64,000 nt of DNA, taken from contig SSNP01000014.1 in assembly GCA_006937955.1 (NCBI GenBank), positions 1 to 64,000 on the forward strand, read 5' to 3'. Shown piece after piece: positions 45,832 to 57,937 of this stretch (position 1 is its first letter; each line of letters opens with the position of its first letter). The translations under genes were made by a program, and so were the position numbers. Below the pieces are notes generated by a model that was not told where the DNA came from, ran no database searches, and saw only the letters and a list, made by a program, of their open reading frames with translations. Origin of the DNA: Pachypanchax playfairii. Lineage: Eukaryota > Chordata > Actinopteri > Cyprinodontiformes > Aplocheilidae.

Positions 45832-46849
45832 ATTTTCTAAATGATGATTTGTTTAGCAGCTTAAAGTTTTATTACTGCAAACTGGATTAACAAAATGATT
45901 TTGTGACATTGTGAGAGATCTTCTGGGGTTACTTCATGCACAAGCAAGTCACAGCAACAAATGATTACCTGACACCTAGGAGTCTGATGGTGGCCAAAGA
46001 TCTGAGAGTCTCCCTTAGCCTGACTAGAAAGGACAACCAAACAATATCACAGGCAGAGCCTCATCACAATGTATCAACATCTGAATGAGCCCTTTCATTC
46101 TATGTATGGCATTATATTCAGTGTATTTCCTTTTGAACTCACTTCAGCTCTTGGTAAACAATTCTTCCATTACCATGTCTGTAACTAGAAAAAAAAGAAA
46201 AAAAAAAGCTAACTTAAATACAGATACTTTGACTCTGACCAAAGATTTCTTGGCACGAAGTGTTTAAACTCTAATTCTAAGCCCTTCGTCAAACATCCAT
46301 CTGCCTAAAGCATTCTGTCTTAATTTTATCAGTCCTTGGGTGAATAGCAAAATTGTAACAGTTTAGTTTTACTTGTGCTATATCATAGTGAAGTTGAGAT
46401 CTTCGTACCTCCAAAATGTGCAGGTAGATGTCCCCACAGGGTTACTTGTGACCCCTTCCTGATAAAGAGTTTACATCAAACCCTGTGGTTAGACACCATT
46501 ATAAATGCAACCCAAATGCAAACAATGATGGAGGTTTGGCCACAGCTTGCCATACTGATCCTTTTCTGCCACATACTTGTTTACTACAATCTCATAATGT
46601 ATTTTGGTAACTTTGTAATAGCCACATTAAATGAATAAAAACACATTTTGTTCATTTGATGTTATCCTTGCCTCTGAGTCAAACCTGAAAAAATATGTTG
46701 CATATCCAACATGTTGTTTGTGTCATTAACAAAAAAAGCTCCATCAGATCAAATATTCAAGGTCCCACCTTTTCTAGTTACCCTGACGCATATTTGTGAG
46801 GACAGGTTATAGATTCACATAACATAGCAAATAGTACCAGATGGTGATG
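45832..46849. other. Unassigned DNA
   Basis: No gene was recognised. Confidence 0.45.
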
Positions 46850-47230
46850 ATATGAAGGGCCATTGAGTTACAGGCAGCAGTTCAGTATGCCCTCCTTTTC
46901 ACCTTGCTATCGTGGACGTTTTCCATGAAAAGCAGCTGACAAGATGCATTTATCCAGCAGCATAGGGCAATAATAACAGTGTGCAGAGGAATATAAAAGT
47001 GTGGCACAATATGTAAGGGCTTTGTAATGGAGTTCAGGGTGTTATAGGGAGCTGCTGCATCAAACAGATTCCCTAAAAGTGCATCAGATATCAGATTACA
47101 ATGGTCACACTGTAAATATAACAAACCATAAAAGGTTGGTTGGTGGGCTGTGACCTCGGGAGTCAGTATAAGGGAGGCATGAGTAATAATCAAATGATTC
47201 AAGAGCAGCATTGTTGTCCCAAACTAATGT
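46850..47230. promoter_or_regulatory. Candidate conserved non-coding block
   Basis: About 380 bp of non-repetitive mixed-composition DNA, with a 109-codon minus-strand frame (46882-47211) that has no known domain. The texture (ggcaataataacagtg, tttgtaatgg, aataatcaaatgattcaaga) suggests a conserved element more than an exon. No splice or promoter signals fit a gene. Confidence 0.3.
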
Positions 47231-48639
47231 TACACTCCATTTAGTTTCAGTACAAGTGAATAACCCTGCAAACTACCTTAATGCATAAATACAAGATTAA
47301 TGTCTTACTTAGCCAAGTGGTTTTCAAGCCACTTGTGTCTAAGTTTAATTCAGTTTATGTTGATCAATTGGGATATATTACAGACAATTAAGATATGCTT
47401 GCAAATCACTTGAAATTCAAAGCAAGTTATTTCTGTTCATACTATTTAAGAGGCAGTAACATCCAAATACATATACAGTACAAAATGCTGGAAAGTCAAA
47501 CATACCATTTTCAAAATTGATTCATAGTGCTTCGCTTTTTATCTACAATTTGAAAAAAACAGAACAAACTGAGTTAGTAAAATAGTTGTACGATGATTTT
47601 CAGACAGGTATTTTGTCCTCATGCATCTGGAATTTTACAGTATTTCTTTCAAAAAGGACACAACTGCCATTGTTTCAAGAGCATTTGGCTTTCACGCAGT
47701 GACAAAAGCTCAGATCATATGGTGTTAAGAAAGTTTCTAATAAAAGAAAGCTGGGGATCATGTATCAAGTTTAACTTTTCTTTACATGGTTTATTACAAG
47801 AATATGTGTAAACGATAGAGCCAAATAAAAATAACAGTTTCTCTATACGAATACAGAATAAAGTGTATAATTTGATTAAAAATGACAATATTTTGATATG
47901 TTTTGTTAATATTATAACAAAGACAAATAAAAGTTAATCCTTATAAAAGTAATTTGAAGTTTGAATCATTGGTGTTTGGGGTTGATGGTGACATGCTCTA
48001 TGCTAAAAGTCCCGGATGGGGTAGTAAAATAGGAATCCTAAGACTGTGAACAAGCACTTTGAGGCAAAACTTATCACCATGCCATCTGTAGTCTCTCCAC
48101 AGGAACATAACCAGCACTATTTATTGCACATATGATTACTGGCTGGCATGTTTTTTTTTTTCCTTTTCTTTTCTTTTTACAAGCCATCTGTTCAAGAGAG
48201 GTGATAGGGGATTTGTGGGCACTGTAGCATATTGATTCTGTAGCACACCGATATCCATTCCTACCTTGACATTTGTCTGTATTTTGATTGTGTGGCATAA
48301 ATCTGGATATTTGAGGTTCAAATTACTCCCCGATTCTCCAACTTCAGATTGCTCTGACCGCTGCCAGCTGATGTTAAGATACAAGGTGTTTTTGATTAAA
48401 ACCTTTTGCAGAATGGTCACAAGGCGAGATCCTTTTTAGGGTGACTCTTGTTGTTTATACATCATCAAGTGAGCGGGCCACGTCACATACAGTATCAATA
48501 TACCCCCCAAAAAAGTATCTGGTGTTGCTGAGTTGTAATGCATTATTCAGGGACCTGTCCTCACATCAAATATTTGGAAAGATTTGGATTTTCAAAATAG
48601 GTTTTTAAATTGACCATTTATTGTGGAGTTATATATGTT
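47231..48639. other. Unassigned AT-rich DNA
   Basis: No gene was recognised. Open frames on the minus strand near 48074-48420 include a lysine-rich poly(T) artefact. Confidence 0.45.
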
Positions 48640-48890
48640 AAAAACAGCCCAATCGAACAATGATGAAGAATCCTTTAAAAAATTCCCTGGATCCAGATGA
48701 TGATCTGGATCCCCCCCAAAATCTACTAACTACTTTCTTGGGCAATTTCTGACCTTTCTTGAAATTATCATCAAAATCCATTCATAACTTTTGAAGTTAT
48801 CTTGCTAAAAGACAGACAGACAAACTTAACAAACCCTGGCGAAAACATGATCTCCTGATGGATGTAATTAGGAAGATCTCACCACCTAGA
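48640..48890 (+). repeat. Degenerate fish dispersed repeat with a 10 bp palindrome
   Basis: The text ccctggatccagatgatgat then ctggatcc, cttgaaattatcatcaaaat, ttcataacttttgaagttat, cttgctaaaagacagacaga and gcgaaaacatgatctcctga (one base off the usual gaaaacataacctcc) follows a widespread repeat whose 3' end reads cttgctaacagacagacaaa. It is probably the 3' part of an RTE-type LINE family, which I cannot confirm. The perfect inverted repeat GGATCCAGAT / ATCTGGATCC spans 48689-48712. Confidence 0.5.
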
Positions 48891-48942
48891 AGCACATTGT
48901 GGGTAATTCTGTGTTTTTGTTAGAAGAATATTTTAGATACCT

Positions 48943-49265
48943 TCATCCATCCATCCATCCATGCTCTATATCTGCTTGCTTCATGGTCACAGGGAAGCCA
49001 GTGCCTATCTTTAGGGGTCATTGGGTGAGCAGAGAGGTTACACCTTCGACAAGATCATCTGGTCATCATCATCATAGGTTGTTGCCTTTGATGGACCCAT
49101 CGAGCATCAAAACAACCAATGAAAAACCATTCACTCACACCTAGGGCCAGTTTTAAAGTTGCCAGTAAACTGGCATTTTTTTTGGTTGTTGGAAGAAACC
49201 AAAGTCGTTGGGGAAGACCCTCTCACACAGAGGGAGAGCACCCTAATTTCATGCAATATGGCTCC
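48943..49265 (-). repeat. R1 dispersed repeat, long copy, with (ATCC)n end
   Basis: It begins with the (CATC)n tail at 48944-48962. The reversed R1 blocks follow: gggtcattgggtgagcagag then aggttacacct, cactcacacctagggccagt, a cagtaaactggcat segment, ttggaagaaaccaaagtcgt and a cagagggagagcaccctaat end near tgcaatatgg. The order matches the 13.5 kb copy in reverse. The open frames in this interval are by chance. Confidence 0.7.
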
Positions 49266-50535
49266 AACTTTATTACATGGAGAAGGAAATGTCTGTTTAA
49301 TCCCTGATAATGTCCGAGGCATTAAAAAAATGTTAAATCCTATTTTTTCAAAAGTTTTCACTGGCTAATGATAATATAATAATTATAGAAATATACATTG
49401 CATATAAAATCAAATCAAACTTAGTGATCATTATGAGCAATCAGTAGGTTTTGATTGCCTGTAAGTACTCATAAAAACCCCACTTAAAAAAAAAACGTAA
49501 TTACCACCTCTTAACTAATTTTGAGATCAAATTATATCTGTACCTTGTAACACATCGTGGTATTATTCCACTGTTGGACTGATGTGCACTTTATCTCTCA
49601 CGTCAGTTACAATGAGCAAAAGTTTTACCTCAATTAAATGACATTGCTGTTCTAAAAAAACAGATGCATTGTTAAAATGATAATAATAGAAATATCATCA
49701 TAATGTACAGTTTTTATTGTGATGGTGATCATCTTTTTAATTTTACACAAGAAAATTTTAAATGCACTGAATGAGGTTGCAAAACTGTCTCATTCTAATC
49801 AGGTGGCATTGTTCTGTTTGTATTGTGAAGCTCGGAGAGTCACAGTAATCCAAATACAAGATGACTCAAATTTAGAGAACAAAAAGCAAGATTAGGTTGT
49901 AGCTGCCATGTGAGCAGCTTGTGAGAACAGAATTGCTTATGCTTCCTTTTACTGTTGTAAGGAAAAAAAACCCTTCTTTGTCCTTGTGATTTAGAGGTGG
50001 TCTGTGAAGGCAGAAGTGCAAACAAAAAGTCATGCCAGAAAATCGCGCTAAAGATCACACTGTGCTACTGATCTACATAAACACAAAATCAGCAGTGCCA
50101 CTCTCAAATGTGCTCATTAGGCAGACGCTGGACACTTTGGGCCAAAGATCAATGACTTACTTTGTTACTGTCTCATCTGACTTGACTTGATACATCCTTG
50201 ATGTAAAGGGGAACTGAGCAGCCAATTGATTATCACCTGGTACTGATTTGAATCAGACAGCTAAGAATGTAATGTGTTTTATACTGCATAATGAACAGAA
50301 TTAACTTAAAAACAATCAACTTTTAAGCAACTGGTTTGCAGGGAGAAGTTGGAGCCTAATTTTATTTAATGGGCTCTCACGGTAAGGTAGACAATTAAAT
50401 CTGAATATGTTTAGCTTTAGTCACCAGGTCCAAACATGAAGCTCAGAGAGTACAGATACTTTTTTGTTATGGACTCCCCCTGCAGTTCTGCTATGTAACC
50501 CCAGCCACAAACTTCATCATATCTCTTTCTGAGCC
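49266..50535. other. Unassigned DNA; conserved-looking patch at 50090-50250
   Basis: No gene was recognised. The patch at about 50090-50250 has mixed non-repetitive composition. Confidence 0.4.
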
Positions 50536-50690
50536 AACAATGAAGGTTATGAAATGAAATGAATGAATGAAATGAAAATGAAAATGAAAATGAAAATGAA
50601 ATGAAAATGAATGAATGAAATGAAATGAAAAATACTTTATTTATCCCAGAAGGGAAATTCAACGTTGTAGTAGTTTTTTTTTTGTTTTTT
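50536..50690 (-). mobile_element. LINE 3' terminus with a short tandem tail
   Basis: On the minus strand the element ends gaatttcccttctgggataa then ataaagta, followed by a tail of ATTTC and ATTC units (50550-50635 in plus-strand GAAAT and GAATG form). This is the 3' terminus used by fish Rex1/CR1-like LINEs, and the short tandem tail is typical of their target-primed insertion. Confidence 0.75.
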
Positions 50691-50973
50691 TTGTCCAACA
50701 ATAAAAACAACAATGAAGACAACAATACAATAATAACAATCAAGGTCTGTTCTTGTTGTGGAGGCTAATGGCTGCAGGCAGGAATGATCTTTTGTATCTT
50801 TCGGTCTTACATCGGACCTGAAGAAGCCTCTCACTGAACACACTCTGTTGTTTGATCACTGTGTCGTGCAGAGGGTGAGAAGAGTCCTCCATCATCTTCA
50901 TCAGCTTGTCCAGCATTCTTTTTTGTACATCAGCTCCAGCGGCTCCAGAGATACTCCCAGCACAGATCCAGCT
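50691..50973 (-). pseudogene. LINE polymerase C-terminus, minus strand
   Basis: The minus-strand frame ending at the TGA at 50740-50742 is open upstream to about 50973 and reads ICAGSISGAAGADVQKRMLD, then KLMKMMEDSSHPLHDTVIKQ, then QSVFSERLLQVRCKTERYKR and SFLPAAISLHNKNRP. The block DSSHPLH..I, then RL..RC.TERY..SFLP.AI.L.N is the conserved C-terminus of fish Rex1/CR1-like LINE polymerases. No stop interrupts these about 77 residues. The 3' UTR of roughly 100 bp leads to the terminus at 50536-50690. The copy is 5'-truncated, as is usual for LINEs. Confidence 0.8.
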
Positions 50974-52299
50974 TTAATTTATGCACCTGAGTTCTGCAAA
51001 AGAACACCAATAACCATCAAAAAAATGTTCCATGACCATGAAAAGGACTGTCACCAGATATAATAAAAATACAATTTCATCATTTTAAATACCAAAAGAG
51101 AACTCTCTCACATGCCCCCCTGCCCCCAATTCTTTCTGGCATACAATTCTATAGCATTGTAATTGTAACTGTGAGACACTGCAAAAGCTTCTTTTCTCAA
51201 ACAGTCACAGCCCTAAACTCACTGCCAACAAAGGACTCTTGAACTCAAAAATGCAAACTCAAACAACACCCAAGCGTGGTTAAAATCTCAAGAACAGCAC
51301 AAAACACTAAACACACACAATCCCATGCCATATTTTGCACCAGCAACAATTAGCATGTCCATGTCGGAATACCACTTGAAGCGGGTGCTTAAATACAACC
51401 TGCGCAACCCCTCACTACTAGCACATGTTCACTTTGCACTGTACTGTTACATTATTATATTCTGTGTTGTGTTGTATTATTTTACTTGTTCTCATAAACA
51501 CATTCTGGGTGTATGTGTGGTGGTTAGGGGGCGGGTGTGAAATAACAATTCAAGATGCTATATACAGTGTGGTCTGTTGTACTGACAATAAACCTTGCTT
51601 GACTTGATTTTAAATTAATATGCATGCTATGAGATTTGCATTGTATTAATATAAGTCATCTGTATTGCATGTAAACAGAAAACCTTTGGAAAGGTTGCAA
51701 ACTTTCCATTAGATTAAAACAGACTTGAAGTGCCCGAGTTAATTTTTTTTGCTGTTAGACCGTGATGTTTAAAATAAAATTAGAACTTGTGCTTTAACCT
51801 TTCTTAAATAACAAGTAACAGGGAGGATTTTCAGGTTGGTTGTATTTAAGTTTTCTGAACTTTTAACTCATTTGATTCAGAATTTTTACAGAAGAGATTG
51901 TGGCAAATTTTGACAGCTCAGAAGTGTTTCGCTCTCAGTGTTGATGACGTTTGTAGTATTATCACAGGGGAAATAAAAATGGCACCGTAATTAATTCATC
52001 TCAATTAAAATGTTGACAACCCACCTGTCATCACAGTCACACAAGGCAATAAATGTCAGGTTTAAAGAGAAGTCAATTACATAGCTGATGACAGGAAATG
52101 GCTCCAGCAACCAAAATTGTTTGGTGAACTTCCATCAAGTGCCGAGAAAAGCCATTTTGCCAGAGAATCAAGTAGTCAAATACAAATGGGTGTCGGGTTA
52201 AATCTGACATAGTGTTCACAGTAAATTGCCTTAAGGTTACATAGTGTCCCCTTTTCTCAATGAAAACATTTTTCTCACACTGTTAGCTCAATAAACCAG
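50974..52299. other. Unassigned DNA; conserved-looking patch at 52000-52100
   Basis: No gene was recognised. Near 52000-52100 the text has mixed composition with CACCTGTCATCAC and a CATCTCAATTAAAATGTTG segment. Confidence 0.4.
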
Positions 52300-52425
52300 T
52301 CCATCCATATTCTGTACTGACTGATCGTCTTTAGCATTGCATTGGGATCATAGCCCATCTCATAATTCAAAGGATGATGGTTGAGGTACACCTTGTATAG
52401 GCTGTCAGTCCTAGTAGCTCAAATA
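52300..52425 (-). repeat. R1 dispersed repeat, diverged copy
   Basis: Reversed R1 blocks survive weakly: gtccatccatattctgtact, atcatagcccatctcataat, ggttgaggtacaccttgtat then aggctgtcagtc. Low identity indicates an old copy. Confidence 0.4.
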
Positions 52426-54219
52426 CAGAAAAAAAAAACAATACAAAGTGCACACTTACTGGTGATAGGAAGTCCATCTCTTTTCAGAGATTTTACTTTT
52501 TTACTAGGCTCTCTTGAAAAAAACAGCTCTAAGAACTCCCAAATGACTTTTCAGTTAGTATCACTCCAGACCTTCTATTTATACCAAATTTAGCAATCAT
52601 TTGGTTTGGTTTTGGTTAGTTATACCTTATTCTATTGGTCATGATACATACCTCATACCAATGGAAAGTTGGAACATAGATGGACCGCTAAATTAAGAAT
52701 TTTGCCTCTTTGGGTCAGTTTCTCCTTTACCAGTACTAGTTGGGTATGTTGTTTTGAGTTATTTCTGTTAGTATGGATCAACACTGTGACTTGACAAGCA
52801 CAAAATCTCTAGATTACCAAGCTTCTGTTATTTAGCTTACTAAGTACATATTTCCAAATCTTTGACGTAGCTAAATAAAATCACCCCACATTTTAGTCTG
52901 TAATGCTTCCCATCTGCTGATAAGCACAAGCTCACTCTTATAATCAACAGTGGCATTTAAACAAGTTAGTAAAACAAGGTTCAATAATATAACATGCATG
53001 TTCTCACCCTCTTCTGATAATCTATGATGCCTTCATGTCTACTGGTTTCACTAAGCACACACCCTGAGATGGATTGCTGCACACCTCACCTTGTTTCACT
53101 GTCATAGTACTAAAAAATTTGAAATAATCTCCAACATACTCTTGACATTAATGTGTTTTAAAATATTCTCACTTTGCATGTCAGTGACTCTCTTTAGCTC
53201 AAAGGTAACAACGGTAAGTTGAATACTACATCCAATATTCTCAGCAGGTGTGACATTTGAAATAACTTTAACTGTGTATCACGCACCCACACAAGGGACG
53301 ACCCTGTCTTTCATTCAAATAGCATAAGTATGTTCTCGACGTTTGACCCTGAACCAAGAAAACAAGACTCATCAGCATTCAAGGGCAACATAGTCAACTC
53401 ATATTTAAGTGCCACTTTATTTATACAATGTTCTGTGGTTGTTTCACACAATACTTAAATAAATTAGGTTGTAGAGGGGATAGATTCAGTACTGGTTAAA
53501 TATGTGTGTGTATATATGTACACTTTTACAGTAAAATGTAACACCACAGAGTTAATATGTGCCGATGCAACCCTATCTTTTACTCTGCCACATCTGCTGC
53601 CTGAACTGATGGGTTAATGAGGGGCACACATGTCCTGTCCTATTTTCTGCAATCAGCTCCCTCAGACATTTTGACAGGAGGCAATTATGGACAAAAAAAA
53701 ACTGAGCAGGCTGCAAAATTGCTTAGACAGATACACAGAAATATATCTATTCACAGGGTCAAAACTGCATTTGAGATGAGTCTTGGTGCATCGGAGTGAC
53801 ATACACTTTGGAATTAGATTCGACATGTAAGGTCTGAGGACAATATCACTTTTACTCACCAAGTGACAACCCTACCTTACTAATCAATCTGGGTCATAAA
53901 AAGCGATTTACCATTTTCTTAAGAGAAAAAAAGCAAAGTGTGTCCAAGCAAACCTTATCACGATAAAGATGCCCTCTCTGTAACAGGATTTTAACTTTTT
54001 TTTTTTTTTTGTACAAGGTATACAGGGATAGTTTTTGGTACTTTTTTGGATAATTAGAGGCTTTTCTTTATTTAGAACTCCCTCTGGAAGATTTGCTAAT
54101 CAAGACATAAGAGATTTTTAAATAAACAGCTTAACAAGCCCCAAACTAAAATACAGATGCCTGTTCTCCAACAAGAAGCTGAATTAAACTTGGAAACTCC
54201 CTTAATCTGCCCCTCTACC
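52426..54219. other. Unassigned DNA
   Basis: No gene was recognised. A patch near 53590-53790 has the texture of conserved non-coding DNA. A T19-type run lies near 53997. Confidence 0.4.
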
Positions 54220-54480
54220 CTGGGCAATCTGTCATGATTGACAGTGTGTGTTCAGTGGTAACAACACAAACATTCAATCTAACCACCGAGGCCCCACAAG
54301 ACATTTAATTTCCTTCCATAGAGACAGCTACGGAGTAAAACCTGTGATTACAGGTATAGCGCTGGTTAAAGTTCAGCTTGGCAGGATACTGCTCTCTGGT
54401 GACTCAGACGCATTAACATCCTGGACACTCAAGATGATTTGCATGCATTGTCAGCCCTTTTAAAACATCCTGCTAAGCAC
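54220..54480. promoter_or_regulatory. Candidate enhancer-like block: PBX-MEIS and octamer motifs
   Basis: TGATTGACAG (54235-54244) is an exact PBX-MEIS/PREP-type composite site and is part of the palindrome CTGTCATGATTGACAG (54229-54244). ATTTGCAT (54437-54444) is an exact POU octamer, directly followed by GCATTGTC with a SOX-like core. The block has mixed non-repetitive composition. No conservation or chromatin data are available. Confidence 0.35.
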
Positions 54481-55695
54481 TTGAACAGCTTGCTTCTTTT
54501 GGGGCCAAGGGGCCTCACACCTCCTTGCTGTCGAATTTGCACATTCACAACCCTAAACATGCTGTCGTTAGTAGTGGGGCTACGTCTTATCTGAGGACGA
54601 AGATTATGGAGGTAATTTGTTTTGTTTTATCTCACTAAATACCTTCATCAGGTATTGGTTAAAAGCTACCCCAAGTATGCTGCTTAGACCTGTTTACCTT
54701 CAGAGTGTGGTCCAGGTTGAATAAAATTATGTCAACTATTCTTCTTTGTAAAAAAAAAAAAAGTACGAAACATTGCATTTGCTGTTGTTTCTCCTTTATC
54801 TTTTTTTCCTTATTTGCAGTAGTTTGTAGCTGTTTTGCAATCCTGATTTCCATGTTTGTCATTTTACAGATACATTTCTAAATGGCTGGAAGGAAGAAAA
54901 GCTGTAAAAGTTGATAAAATATTGGATTCTTGGGAAGTATAGCCAGTCTTGTGAGTGCACAAGTCATTTGAATTAAAATTTTCCACAGACATGCTTGCCG
55001 CAGACCTTATGTGGAAGCGAAGAATTAGTTATGCTTGGACATAAATGCCTCCCTTGGTGCCTCCTCCTCATCCCCAGAGACATACTTTATCTGAAGGTAC
55101 TGTAATCAGAATTTTTTCCCCAGTGTTGCTCTACAACTCTGGCGCTTCTTCATCTAAATCAAATCAAGGCCTGTTTGTTTCTCCTACAAGATGTAGCCAC
55201 GAACTTCAGGAACTCTGTCTTAACTGAACTTACAATCATCAGCATGGTTGATAGGGTACCATAAAAATAATTAAATACAATAAATAACACCAAAAACTTT
55301 TGAGGGGAATGTTTTGGTTGTAATGCATCTACCTTTTGGATTATTTAGCAGCATAATTCCACACAAACATGGTATACACAAGTTAGGTTTCTAATTAAAA
55401 CCATTTTACCCCAATCAGACAAACGCTGTAGAAATGTGAATCGGATGGTTTGTGTATTTGACTTTAGATCTTTCAATTACCAACTTTATTTTGTGAATGT
55501 CTTCATAATTACATATCCTTCAAGTTAAAGCTACTAAACTAAAGACATTAATGGAAAGTATAAAATGTAAGAAACAAACGAGCTGAAAAATAAGCTGTCA
55601 ACCTTCAGTAAATAGAAATTAGTGTTTCAGTTATCTGGCAGCTCCTGACAGAGAATGTCTTTGTTGAATTCTCATAAGAAATCTTGTTGTTACCT

Positions 55696-55697
<2 letters not shown>
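54481..55697. other. Unassigned DNA
   Basis: No gene was recognised. Conserved-looking texture continues to about 54640. An A12 run lies near 54750. Confidence 0.4.

Positions 55698-55730
<33 letters not shown>
55698..55730. repeat. Homopolymer T33
   Basis: Thirty-three consecutive T followed by GCAGGAAGTGG. It looks like an exaggerated polypyrimidine tract and AG acceptor, but no exon can be supported downstream. It may equally be the reversed poly(A) tail of an old retroposed copy. Confidence 0.95.
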
Positions 55731-55732
<2 letters not shown>

Positions 55733-56379
55733 AGGAAGTGGAAGTGGAACAGAAAAACAACCTTTTGAATCACCCAGGTGCCTTTTTTCACTTTTGAGAC
55801 TCTGAACCTGGTGAACTAGCTTTTTTTCTGAAACCTGGTCACATCTGGCACTTATTGCCTGATTGTGAATAATCTCTCTGCAGGTAATTCTCAGAAGAAA
55901 ATCTAAAAATCTTTAATTAACTTTTTTTTGTAGAGTAAATTTTGAAAAAAAAACAAAAAAAAAACAAAGCAACTAAAACATGAAAAAAGCAATGAATTGC
56001 AAATCAACATGTAACTTTATTCAACTAATGGGGATTCCAATTACTTTAGAGCTGCATGTTTTGAGCATTTTTAGGCAGTTCAAGGATAGAAATTCATTCA
56101 CAGGATGAAAAAAACATTTAGGATTTTATTTTGCTTGTAAATGAAATGTATAAAACCAGGTAACTATAAAATCTCCTTTAAAAGGAGCAACTGTTTAATT
56201 TCTCCTGTTCTCATATTAACCTTACATAAACCAGGCTGCAGAGAAAGAGAATAAATAATGTATAAATAAAACAACTAGAATGGAAATTGTCTGAAATAAA
56301 TTTAAACTAATTTGGATGGGCTAATTAGCAAAATATGATGAGTTGGGGGCTGCTGAGTGGTGCTAATGTTGCTTCTCAG
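55731..56379. other. Unassigned AT-rich DNA
   Basis: No gene was recognised. A-rich low-complexity sequence lies at 55945-55975. Confidence 0.45.
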
Positions 56380-56605
56380 ATGCAAGGTTCAAATCTACAC
56401 ATGGGCCTTTCTGTATGGAGTTTACACGTTCTGCACAGGCACAGTCGATTTTCTGTAGGTGCATAAGATTCCATAGCCCAAAAGTGGACTTGTCGGGTTA
56501 ATTATTCTAAATTGAGGCAGGTGTTTGCACATGTCTATCCCTGTGATAAACTAGTGACGTGTCTAGGGTGCAATGCTAAGCAACTTTTAACTGTTGGGCT
56601 GAGCG
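56380..56605 (+). repeat. R1 dispersed repeat, diverged copy
   Basis: Plus-orientation R1 order is retained: ttctgtatggagtttacacg then ttctgcacaggcacag, a gtgcataagattcc block, cttgtcgggttaattattct then aaattg, atgtctatccctgtgataaa and ctagtgacgtgtctagggtg. It is diverged and lacks the GGAT tail. Confidence 0.55.
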
Positions 56606-57399
56606 TCAAGCTCCATAGAACGTGAATGGAACTCAGCAGATTCAGAAAACAAGAGTGAATCATTTCAACTGGGGTGGCCTAAGGGGGAAACGGGGTTCTA
56701 TGGAAATTCGAGGGTGGCAGGTTTGATCCCAGCTTTCCCTATCACACATCTCCCCCTCAGCACAATTTTGAAAAAAATAGTTTATCTCAATGAGACTTTC
56801 ATGGTTTAAACAAATGTAAAGAAAAGAAAAATTCTAATGATGACAACCACACAGCTTCTACTCCCTCACAGATGCACATCACAAGTTTTCACAGCAGCTC
56901 CATAAGGTAAAAGTTAGTTGAGTATTTTCTTTCTTACCAGTAGAAACTTTAAGTATTTCTGTCCCAGACATCAGCTTCCCCATGGGTAATTATCATAAGA
57001 AACACCAACCCCACGGATAATTACCATGCACAGAAATCCACCGCTCCTTAACTAACATTTACACAGACTGTTTACACCAGCAGAAAATTTGCTCTAATTA
57101 GATGATAAATTAAACAATGCAGAAAGGTTGGTAAACTTCTGGATTTCTTTGAATGGAACTTGAAGATGAATATCGATCCAGTGTTCCAGTTCTGTTCTAC
57201 TTTTCTCCTATAATTTAGTCACACATCACTCAAAAGGGAATCTGCAAAGGGTGTTTTTATTTTAGGAACTAAACAGATTTTATCAGCCGTTCAGGTGACA
57301 CAACCACCATCAATAAAATAAAACAAAAAACAAACAAACCAGACACACAATTTCAAACTTCTGAGATGTGGCGTGATGTGTCTGGTGCAATCTCGAGCA
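56606..57399. other. Unassigned DNA
   Basis: No gene was recognised. The text ggggtggcctaagggggaaa then cggggttc, gaggg, caggtttgatcccagctttc may be a tRNA-like or SINE remnant with a B-box-like ggtttgatcc at about 56729. Confidence 0.35.
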
Positions 57400-57537
57400 A
57401 TGTCTAAAACGGTCACAATTAACTGTGGCAACTACAGCCCACACGCAAAGATGCTGCAGCTAGTTGAATCCAGAGACGGTGCACTTGCAGTTAGCCACAG
57501 TAAGAAAGCAGTAACGCTGTTTCTCAGTGACTCATGA
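57400..57537 (+). other. Small open frame, 45 codons, not recognised
   Basis: An ATG at 57400 opens a frame ending TGA at 57535-57537 that reads MSKTVTINCGNYSPHAKM then LQLVESRDGALAVSHSKK and AVTLFLSDS. The amino-acid composition is balanced, unlike the poly-K/F frames typical of this AT-rich DNA. No domain or homologue is recognised, no start context or splice evidence decides it, and the opposite strand is also open (57432-57629). It could be an exon, a conserved block or chance. Confidence 0.2.
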
Positions 57538-57937
57538 CTGAATAACTGCAAGTCTCTTCCATTTTTCAACTTCCTTTTGGCTGCAGCACTTTCCAACACT
57601 GACAGATTACGACCGATGCTGTTAAACACTTCACATGGAATCTCATGCTACGTCCTTCACATCACTGTCATCTAGCAACTTGTAATAATTGCTCTTTTTT
57701 CATTTTGTAGCTTATTTGTCTTTAATTTTCTATTAATATTATGTATAAATTGTCCATATTATGAGTTAATGGTGCTTTACTCGAGGTATAACACTGTAGA
57801 CTGTTTTATATAGAACTTTTTTGTTGCTTTTGAGTTTTAAAAGAACTTCGAAGTCCCTTGTTGTAACACAACATCTCACACTGCTTTGCCCTTAAGAACA
57901 GAAACTAATCAAAAGTAAACAGACCAGTGAAACTCAC
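57538..57937. other. Unassigned spacer
   Basis: No feature was recognised. Confidence 0.4.

Noticed and set aside
50417..50743. 108-codon minus-strand frame with SFSFSF
   Set aside because: It is the out-of-frame translation of the LINE 3' UTR and its short tandem tail. The real LINE frame ends at 50740.
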